A DNA stretch of 64,000 bases from Limnanthes douglasii subsp. nivea. Its lineage: Eukaryota > Streptophyta > Magnoliopsida > Brassicales > Limnanthaceae. The stretch is from the NCBI GenBank assembly GCA_036936605.1, contig JAUPFV010000002.1, positions 314,852,893 through 314,916,892 on the forward strand. Direction: 5' to 3'. Shown piece by piece: positions 55,021-64,000 of the stretch; the first letter of the stretch is position 1, and the number at the start of each line of letters is the position of its first letter. The position numbers and the translations under genes are program-made. The notes under the pieces are model-generated. The model had not been told where the DNA came from. It did no database searches and saw nothing but the letters and a program-made list of their open reading frames with translations.

Positions 55021-58000
55021 CTCAACCGGTGGTTGATAATATGTACGTCGAGGACCTAATACTTAACAAATTTAAAATTTTCAAAAATTAGGCCATCCTA
55101 AACCCGATGGGAGGGTCCAAATAAGCGGCGGGTGAACCTTACCTTCCCGGCGAGTGGGCCTGCATTCAAACGGTGGTTTGGTGTAGACACAACCCACAGG
55201 TGAGTTCCTAGATCTAAAAGGATTTCATGGTTCCCCGTTGGGTAGAAGGTCTCAACCAGCGGGGACACAGGTGCAGTTCTTTTAAATTTAGGAAGAACTT
55301 CAAAACGAAAATTGTTTAACTAGTTGATTAAATAAACTACCTTATTTGGAGTTTTATGCTCCTCACCAAGGTTCTTCACGCCGATAATCCATCCGAAAAT
55401 CAAGTAGCTGTTTTTTAAAAAATTTATGGAGGTTTGAGGGTTTTTAAATTTTTAAGAGTTCAATCAGTTTTTTAAAAATTTATAAAATTTTATGTATAAA
55501 AAGATTGGGGAGAAACTTTTATATTTTTTAAATTCAGATCAAGTGTACAAAAAAACTATTACAAAATAAAAAAAAATTAATGAATCAAAAAACAAAAACT
55601 ACAAACCTAATAATTAAAAACATTCCATATCTTTTCGGGAAGTTATAATCATTTCTTACCGGATTTAGTCAAAACCGTATATAAAATATTATAAGTTATA
55701 TATTTTTCAATATTTTTTAGAATAATTATTGTCAGATGCTTTTAGAACACTTATTAGTAATTTTATATAACTTAAGTATGAAGAATCTCTTAATAACTTT
55801 TAAGTACAAATATTTGTTTAATAAAATCTTTAAAAATCTAAAATATAGATATTAAGACACCATAGACTTCGACAATATGTCTGAAGTGCACTCAAACAAA
55901 CAACCCCATAGGAACCCATTTGAAAGGTTATATATTTCGAAAATCAAAACGGAAAAACTGTAGAACATAAAGGATGAAAGATTTGCGTGTATTTATTGCT
56001 AATGTATAGAACTGTATGTACTTTGGATACATATGGACTGAACTGAACAACTTAGCTGTGGGCGTTTTCAATTATGTTCTGACTCCTACTGAACAAGAGA
56101 GCCATATTTCATCTTTCTTGCACTATCTTACTACCCTTTAATAGTAAAAATTGCAGTTATAAAATATATTGATCTTTTTTTACGCATCAGATAAATTTAT
56201 TTAAAATTGTTCAAGAAAAGTCCGTTTATACCCTATCTTACTTTTAGAATATTTAAGCGTAAGAATATCATGTGGAGTATAATGGAAATAATATGTTCCA
56301 AAAGTTGTAAAGATGCCAAATTTCTATTAAAAGTTATGATACATTTACTAAATATCGCGAGATCAGAGAGTTAAAGCTAACTACTACCATTATGGAAACA
56401 TTAAGAATGATATACATAGAAAATAAAAAAGAAGAACATACCGTCATGTTTGTAATGTTTGAAGTGTCAGAATTTTGACATTTGCATAGAAGTTTCATGT
56501 CGGCATTGTAAAAAGTGATAGATTATTATCAGATTTGTTTTCTATATAAAGAAAAATATAACGTATTTAATATTGATTGTATACATATGTATATTTATTT
56601 TTATGTAACTCTTTTAAATGGTAAGGGCCAAATGATTCAAAACATGAAGTTTGGGAGCGTTAATGTTTTGTAAGTAACAATTCGACTTCATATGTTTAAT
56701 TTTAGTCGAAGATATATTATAAGTGACAATTTGACTTCGTATGTTTACTTTTAGTAGAAGGATATTGTTTATGTACGAACTGTTTATGTACGAACGAAGT
56801 TGTGGTAGAAGTTGTTTTAAGTTAAGTGATGTTTTGATTGAACGGGTGAAATCTATTTTTGTAGATAACTTTCACAATTTTTAGAAATAATTAAGAAAAG
56901 ATATGTAGGCGAAACTAGATTTTTTGAATGTTTTTGTTTACGGATGTTTGTCGAAGTTTGTTGGGTGCTTTTCAAAGTGTCTATAGTGAATGATATAGAA
57001 TTTTCAGTCCCAAAGTATATCCAGTTTTTTTAGCCGAACTCTTAAGAGTTTTTAAATATTTTGGTAGATTGGTTTTCGGCTTTAGTCGAACTGACTTCAG
57101 AGATGTTATCAGATTAATATGTGATGCCCTATTCATGCCTACATTAAAGACCCTTCGTCGACCGAAACATATTTTGAGGAAAACAACTCAATCTTGCTGA
57201 AGGAAAAATAGTACATGAACAAGTAGCAACTTGCTAGAGTTTTGGACGTTAGCCCAAAAATATTTGTTTGTGCTTCAACGTTTCATTTGCTTTAAAATTT
57301 CTTCATCTTGCTTGTAGATATGAGATAGTTGCCTCATAGTCATTTCAAAGCATGCATGAAGTACTATCATTACTGGGAGATGTAAATGAAGAAATAATCT
57401 TTGTCTTCGGTATTTCATTTGTTGCATAACCCCTAGTCCTTTTTGAAGGATGATGGAAACAGTAGAAAAGAGGTTGGAGATGATTCAGTGGTCAAAACTA
57501 GAGTAGCCGAAATGTACATGCGAGCAAAACATCACTATTATGAGGATATACTTTGAAATTACTGCAACTGTTAATTGAAGTGGTTAATCGAAGATAGATA
57601 AGTTGTAGAAGTCAATTTGGTGAAGCGAAAAAAAATGGAGGACCCAAGATTAATTATTTGAGCACACTAGAAGGTGAAGCCCTTGTGGTTGACACATGTC
57701 ATAAAATTAGTAACGCTAGGTGGTTTGACTGCTCCCATCCTAGCTGTTTATCGGGTTTTATTAGGGTTGTTGATCATGAATCAATCTAAACTGTTGGATT
57801 AAATAAATCGAAGGGATATATTTACTATTCATGAGTCTATATATAGGCTATGTCTTCTTATTTTTCCCTCTTATGCTCATCATCTATTGAAGCTTTCGCA
57901 AAAAATAATATTTTTCAACTTTCGTATTTCTTGCTAAAGTTTCACACTTTAGCATTCCTATTACTTTAAAGCTTCTTTCCTCTTTTATTTTTCTCCAAAT

Positions 58001-58249
58001 ATAAAATATTTCAAAAGAAAAGTTGAGTTTATCCTTCTGTTTTTGTTGTGGACCATCCCAAATGTGATGAATCTAATGGAAAGCATTTTCAAGTTTACCG
58101 TCAGAACACACCACTAATCCGGGCATAAAACACTTCTCCTTTGAATACTATTACAAACTCGAGGAAGTGAGAATATGAACTATCGTATTCTTGACCCTTG
58201 GTACTTGTTCACACATAACATGTTAAATGAAGTTTATTGTGATGGATTT
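55021..58249. other. AT-rich DNA, element end and spacer
   Basis: 55080-55270 is GC-rich with CCCGATGGGAGGG, TTCCCGGCGAGTGGG and CAACCAGCGGGGAC motifs and is probably the 5' end of the Mutator-like element. The remainder (to 58249) shows no gene; 57000-58250 may be decayed transposon. Confidence 0.4.
56672..56795. repeat. Short tandem repeats (49 bp and 15 bp)
   Basis: A 49-bp unit (AAGTnACAATTnGACTTC, 56672 and 56721) is followed by a perfect 15-bp doublet TGTTTATGTACGAAC at 56766-56795. Confidence 0.75.
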
Positions 58250-61200
58250 TCCTCAACTATTAGATGGGGTTATCATTTTCACTTCGACTTGACCTAGGGA
58301 ATGGTTGATTACAATATGTGAAGCATTTAGGAACTGCACCCGATGGGTTCTTCAAACATGAGAAAGTTACATACCCGCTATGACCCACCTCATATTTAGT
58401 TTTATTATTTGAAGCAGTAAAGTTGAACTTGATGGTTTGATTCAAAGTATCCTCCCAAAGAGAGATAAATTATATTTTTAATCCATATACCAATTACTGG
58501 ATCACTATTTGTTTAGACCAACCATGTTAGTTTGAGGTTACCAAGCAAATATAGGGGTATTTCAGGTTGAAACTCTGTTAAGATGTATGATAATTTCTGA
58601 GCTTTGATGACAATACGCGGTTCAAAGTTGATATCAAATTCTTAGTTCTACTAACCATCTTGTAATTTACCAGATATATTTAGCTTATATTTTACGTTGT
58701 AAAGAGGTACAAATGTTAAATTCCTAAAAATAAGGCCCCATGTTTTGACCGTAATGATTAATATTAGGATAAACATTTCTAGTTATAGGTATCAAGTTGT
58801 AGCATCTAAGAGCACTTACTTACATAATACATTGATCTGATGATGGTCTATTATTCTCTAAATATCACTGTTCTAACCGCATGATGAGATAAAGTAATGA
58901 GGCTCAAGTGGATTTGTTTTTTACAAGATCTTTGATGAGGCTAAGAGCTCTTTGATTTTAAGGAATAACGACCTTTTCGAGGATTTGAAAGAACCGGAAA
59001 CACTTCTACGAAGATCATGAAATAAGTCTTTTGATTACAACGAGCCTCTCTACTAAGATTTGAACTTATTTAGTATTATTTGGAGGATTCATAAACTCTA
59101 TGTTAAGTTACGGTGTTGGATCTAAAATTTTTCTTAGTGACCAAGCAACCTCAAATGATTCTTGTTTGAACATAAAATGTGCACTTTTTTATTTATAACT
59201 TTAAATTCATCGATTTAAAGTTTTCAAATAATTTGTGAAGTCAAGTAGGTAGTTGGATTCCTAGTTTCTTGTCTTTATATATCATCAATGTATGCTTGTA
59301 AATTGCATCTAAGATGACTTGAGAAAGTTTTGTCTACCAATTGTTGGTATGTTACTCTTTTACTATTGACGCCAAATGTCATGACTTTGTAGCAGTAGAG
59401 TGCTCATTATATTATGAAGGAAGTATGCTCATGGTCATCCGAATGTATTGAGATTTGATTGTAGCTAGATTATGCATTCATGAAGGATAACATACGATTT
59501 CCCGTTGTTGCATCCACTGTATGATCTATGTGAGAGACTATAAACGAATCATATAGACACGATTTTTTGAGATCGGTGAAGTCTATTAAGCTCATTTATA
59601 CATATTTTTCTTAACTAAAACTGGATTAGTATTCTAGATTGGATAAGCGCTCGAGACTAGCTAGAAGACTTTCCAGACATGGGATACTTTATTGGGCCGA
59701 TCCATATCGGATACAATGCTATGATGTTTTCTTTAAAAATACATTATTTTTTATTTAATAAATTGGAACTTGTTTTCTGTTGATAACTTATGATATATGA
59801 GCTTGGCATGCACACCAATTACCTCTTGTGCAACTGATGCGAAGACATTCAAATTCCCATATATAAATTATAAAAGGCCAGTTTGGATATTACTTTGCAT
59901 TTTTACACTATTGTAGAAGACTCTATCAACTTCCAGAATTACATCTTCGATCTTTTTCCTCTGTCCGAACATATGATGGGCTTATCACGGATCATACATG
60001 TCGGCTAGATAGACTAAAAAACTAATTGCTTCCTTTTTGTTTAGTACTAAAGATGCTGTGTAACATCCTCTGACTAGTCTTTGGTTGTTGAAGATAATAT
60101 TGATCAGATCATTTATCACGTTATAGAGGCATAAGTAGACCGTGCACACAACTTCGTGCATTCGTTCAAGCTAGGGTATAAAAATATTACGTTGCATGAT
60201 AAAAAGGCCTCTAAAAATATGAAAATGAATTACAAATGCTTCATATGCTCTTTGTGGTCCATAATTACCACAAACATTAGTTAATCAATGAACGGTGTGT
60301 ATGCCCTTTTAAATTCGATCCTTAAAATTTTAAGGCGTCAAGACCACCATGTCGTGTATATTTTTGTATGTGCTTTTGAATAAGGTGTTTAATAAACTAC
60401 CTCTGTCTATCATGATCCTCTAAACCTATCCAAATGATTACTACAATAATGGTGATTGAATTTTTATGTGGTGCAACAACTAATTGAATGTCCCAATTAA
60501 TTAAAATGTATTATTGGATATAAGTCTCGATAAAGATGTAATAGAGTCTAAATATGCGTTGGATTTCAAGAATAACTAGGTGGCCTTTGTGAGAGGATTG
60601 CGTAATAGGTGATAAAAAGTTACCTCTATAGATGGTTAGCATAATTTATCGATGCAGATTGAGATCGAAGTATTTTTCAAGCCAGCTACAATGGTTAGTT
60701 CTTTTTGGGCTCTTGGTGGTTTAGTTGCACCTATAATTTGGAGAGGTTATGCTCAAGCGGTTTGTTGTGGTTCGGCCGCATTCGTGTTTGGTTAGGCCCG
60801 ATAGTTACTTTTAACAAAATTCTACCAACATCCCATCATTAACAAGCATTTGAACCTTTTTGTCCCAAAGCCCGGTCATCCCACGTTAGATGCCCTATAT
60901 CATTGTGATATTAGCAGGCTCTGTTTGGATGACGACGCTCTTTGGGAGTGAACATCTTCTCAAGCTTGTGGATGGGCCAAGTACTAAAACTTATCAAATA
61001 TGACACCAACGTTCTCATTCAAATATGTAAAATATCTTTTGTTACTTTATTCCATCGTTTTATTATTTATTTGGCTTCTACTTCTATTGCTAAGATTTTG
61101 TTATTTACCCTTTGTTGAGGGTGTGTCCAAAGGCTTGGACAAGAGCCACTATTAGTGGCTCCTTAATATTTTCTTTCAAATCTCAGTCATCTTATGTTAG

Positions 61201-61458
61201 GTTCCACCTATCATTCGGATATTAGAAAAATATGTTTGGATGATGATCCTCTTTGAGTATCAACATATTCTCAAGCGTGCGGAAATGGACCAAGTCCTCA
61301 ATCTTATCAAGTATGATACCAGTATTCTCATTCAACTCTGTAAGAAATCCTTCACTTCCTTATTTCATCTTTATATTATTTATTATTCCTCTGCCTTAAT
61401 TGCTATGAATTTATTATTTACCCTTTGTTGATGGCATGGACAAAGGCTCAGATAGGAG
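58250..61458 (-). mobile_element. Degenerate Ty3/gypsy pol and gag end
   Basis: Read on the minus strand: nucleocapsid-like YHNDIGHLTWDD and QKVQMLVNDGMLVEF (about 60810-60930); protease RIMIDRGSLLNTLF near 60390-60420, with the catalytic DTG changed to DRG; the protease-RT linker NQRLVRGCYTASL (60045-60090) and NVFASVAQEVIGV, LIYHKLS (59780-59850); RT with NPVLVKKN, DATTGNRMLSFMNA, SYNQISIHSDDHEHTSFI, CYKVMTFG and AYIDDI (active site at 59281-59292); connection DINFEPRIVIKAQKLSYILT (58590-58650); RNase H NQTIKFNFTASNNKTKYEV (58380-58445). Frameshifts and stops are abundant. LTRs and integrase not identified. Confidence 0.75.
60873..61458. repeat. ~313-bp tandem duplication in gypsy gag region
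   Basis: Two diverged copies (60873-61140 and 61186-61458) share TGTTTGGATGA, CTTCTCAAGC/ATTCTCAAGC, TTCTCATTCAA and TTATTTACCCTTTGTTGA blocks in order. Confidence 0.8.
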
Positions 61459-62196
61459 CTACAATTTGTGGTAAATTAATTTTAGCCATAAGATGGTAAT
61501 AAAGATAGAATTTTGGGAAGCATTCAAGCCGTATATGTATCATCTTATTGACCTTGCTTTGTGCCTCAATTTGTCTAATATATCGCCAAATTTTATGGGC
61601 TTCCTCTTCATAATATCTTTTACCAAATACTTCGATGGAATGTCCTGCTCATAAGGCACACAACCAACAAGTTTATGTCACTTCTTCATACTATCCTTTA
61701 TTTAGACGAACCATTGGATATACTCTCATGGGATTTTGTTGTGCTTATATTTGTAGTGGATGATGTAATCAATATCACTTTTGATCATATTTTTTGCCTA
61801 TAAAATAGTTTCATAAGAGAATCAATAAATTTTTGAAATTGCGGTTGCAATACATCGGGATCTGGTTAAACTACATGACATAATATCATATCGTCTCCCC
61901 AAAACCAAACATCTTATTTCAAAACATCTAGATTTGATGCTTAGAGTATTTGGTTTGATCCTCTTTGTCCATCTTACAATGATTGAACTTTGTTGAAATA
62001 ATCTTTAGAATATTTAAGAAACTAACAATAACACAATATTTTATTTTTATTTGGTTGTGATGGATATGTGATAAGCTAAATGTGTCAGATGCACGAAACT
62101 AGTAGTCATGTATGAGAGTTGACTGGGTCATGACTAGGTTACATGTGGGTTGTGATAGTTTTATAGTATGTGGATAGATGTGTGAGTATCTAGATG
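61459..62196. other. Probable gypsy gag debris
   Basis: The minus strand gives short plausible gag-like text but no clear domain; the region is likely the 5' part of the element at 58250-61458. Confidence 0.3.
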
Positions 62197-62207
62197 ACAT
62201 CAGACTA

Positions 62208-63379
62208 GAGATGAGAAAAACCAATTGATCGAACCAAACTGAAAAAATTGATTTGATCGATTTTAAATCATTTTTGGTTTTGGTTTTTATTTTCCAAACC
62301 GAACTACATTCGATTGATTTTCGTTTTATTTGATTTTGGAACCAAACTGAATTGATACCGATAAAATATATACATTACAGAGTATATACTATAGCTAAAA
62401 CAAAGTTTACATCGATGATTAAAAGAAGAGATTTACACTTTCTATTCGGATAAGCAAGCATATGTTGGTTCGAATCCCACGTATTGTTTTTATGAAATAA
62501 GAAGAATTAATGTTATTGAAGTTTATAACACTACAAAGTCATTTCTATTTCTATCATATAAGGTGACTTTATATATATATTAAGTAATTTTTAATGTCAT
62601 TAAAATTTATAAGGCAACTTCAGTGATCATGTATTATATTATTATAAACATATAAAACAGTTTATAATTGGTTTAATGGATTTTATTGCTTCTCGATTAG
62701 TTCTATTTGCCAATTTTTCGTTGATATATGATTCTCTATATTGTTTCACTACTTTTGCAGATAGTTTAGTTGTTCAAATAATTTGTTTTTAACTTCAAAT
62801 TTTACCACTAAGTTTATTTTAAATTTATTTTACTAATGAAGAAGCTTTAAATTTGTCAAATTAAAAACATCTTTTTAAATTATATAGAACTGTAGGTTTC
62901 AAAATTTGCTACTTTATTCTTTTTATTGTAATTTATAGGATGCAGAATTGATGAGTATCTATGATCCATTGTTCCAAGATTTTACAATTTAAACATATTA
63001 GGTTTATTTTGTAGATAATCTGTCAGCATGTGGTATAAATTTAATATCTTGACTCTTAGGTTTTTTCTTGTTTGATTTCTTTTTTGCTTTCCTCAAAATA
63101 GAGAACCATAAGCAAATCTAGATAATGAAAAGTGCGAGGATATTTGAGGTTAGTAATTTAATTTTTTATTAGATTTAAAAAATAACCCGAACTGAACCGA
63201 ACCACATCGAACCAAACAAATGTTGGAGAAAAAATAAAAAACAACTGAAACCGAAAAAAATTTAAACAAAAAAATTGATTTTTTTTAAATAAATAGATTT
63301 AATATTTTATAAACCAAATTATTTTGATTTGATTTAAATACTTATAAAAAACCGACCAAACCGATCAAATCTCAACCCA
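62208..63379. mobile_element. Non-autonomous DNA transposon
   Basis: 1172 bp between two copies of ACATCAGACTA (62197-62207 and 63380-63390). The element ends are imperfectly inverted (left GAGATGAGA, right complement GGGTTGAGA) and its subterminal regions are full of AACCAAAC/GGTTTTGG and AACCGAAC motifs. This is the look of hAT- or Mutator-type non-autonomous elements; the 11-bp repeat may be an 8-9-bp target duplication plus chance identity. No coding capacity. Confidence 0.7.
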
Positions 63380-63390
63380 ACATCAGACTA

Positions 63391-64000
63391 ACGTATTGAG
63401 GGTTTAGTGGCCTCATATGTGAATTAATTGAATAATTATAATAATTTTGCTCAGTGCATGGGGTCGGATGAAGCTTGGCAACATGCTCTCCTTTTTTTAT
63501 ATACTGATAAGACAAATATGTTTGGCTTCTTCTACGTGATCAGATCCGATCATTTAAAAAATTGATTAATTTATGATCATATTATTGTTAAGACTTTATT
63601 GCCCTGGAATTCAAAACACAAGAGCGATAAACAATGTGATGAATTTAAGTAGAAGGCTTATATCCGTGCACGATCATGAAAGTAGTGATGTCATTTCCCT
63701 CTTCAAAGTTATTAAGGTTTCCGAAATGACGCATAAGTCATATTGACTTCGAGGCTATGTCTGTCTCCGGAGTACAGATTATCATGAGATCTTATAAATG
63801 GGAGGGTTGTACTTTGTTTAACTGATTTCGTAAGTCAAATGTAGGGACAATTATATCATTCACTCTTACAGTTCGAGTGACCACTTCTTCCTTACCTCAT
63901 CTCATAATTTTGACTCTAAATCAACATTCAACCGAATGATAACATGAGGATAAAAACATGTGATAATGTACTAATATTATAAAAGACTCATTCATTATGA
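63391..64000. other. Intergenic DNA to window end
   Basis: GC-mixed sequence at 63640-63860 may be transposon-derived, but nothing can be named. Confidence 0.35.

Noticed and set aside
62465..62480. tRNA gene suggested by GGTTCGAATCCCAC
   Set aside because: It matches a B-box, but no A-box, anticodon arm or acceptor stem could be assembled around it.

Overview
This window looks like nuclear DNA of a flowering plant, most likely a eudicot. It is very AT-rich, gene-poor, and built largely of decayed plant retroelements: Ty1/copia, Ty3/gypsy, LINE, TRIM and Mutator-like elements whose primer-binding sites match plant initiator tRNA-Met. Only one gene is intact, a single-exon UDP-glucuronate 4-epimerase (GAE6-type) on the minus strand at 37253-38536, with a TATA box and a pyrimidine-rich leader upstream.

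Layout. 1-2320: tandem minus-strand array of a TRIM (terminal-repeat retrotransposon in miniature) with five LTRs. 2929-3950: broken DUF4283/zinc-knuckle gag-like gene (-). 6265-10697: degenerate but structurally complete copia element (+) with target-site duplication ATTTG. 14134-15541: second copia type (-), internally deleted so that its primer-binding site abuts the RNase H coding end, target duplication GTTTT. 16990-18520: 5' half of a relative of the first copia (-). 21408-21530: relict exon of a mitochondrial pyruvate dehydrogenase E1-beta gene. 26360-28320 (copia, -) and 28991-32209 (gypsy, -): further wrecks. 33840-34290: short repeats, a telobox-bearing micro-ORF and a long hairpin. 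35238-36049: a complete, very young TRIM of the same family as the array. 36191-36549: MITE-like inverted repeat. 37253-38753: GAE gene and promoter. 39500-41691 and 42961-45130: two LINE fragments (+). 46350-48250: gypsy RT/RNase H (+). 49388-55020: a plant-mobile-domain (PMD) pseudogene (+) and a Mutator-like transposase with an OTU-like C-terminus (-), sharing unusual GC-rich motifs. 58250-61458: gypsy remnant (-) with a duplicated nucleocapsid region. 62208-63379: non-autonomous DNA element between 11-bp direct repeats.

The coding remnants do not work together as a pathway; all but GAE are transposon or gene relics. The most informative story is the TRIM family: an old tandem array, a near-pristine recent insertion (one LTR difference in 248), a self-complementary LTR, conserved internal stem-loops, and a leader and polypurine tract nearly identical to those of the copia element at 14134-15541, which suggests related elements supplied the machinery.

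All calls come from reading the sequence and conceptual translations by eye; no database search was run. Element edges without target duplications are approximate.
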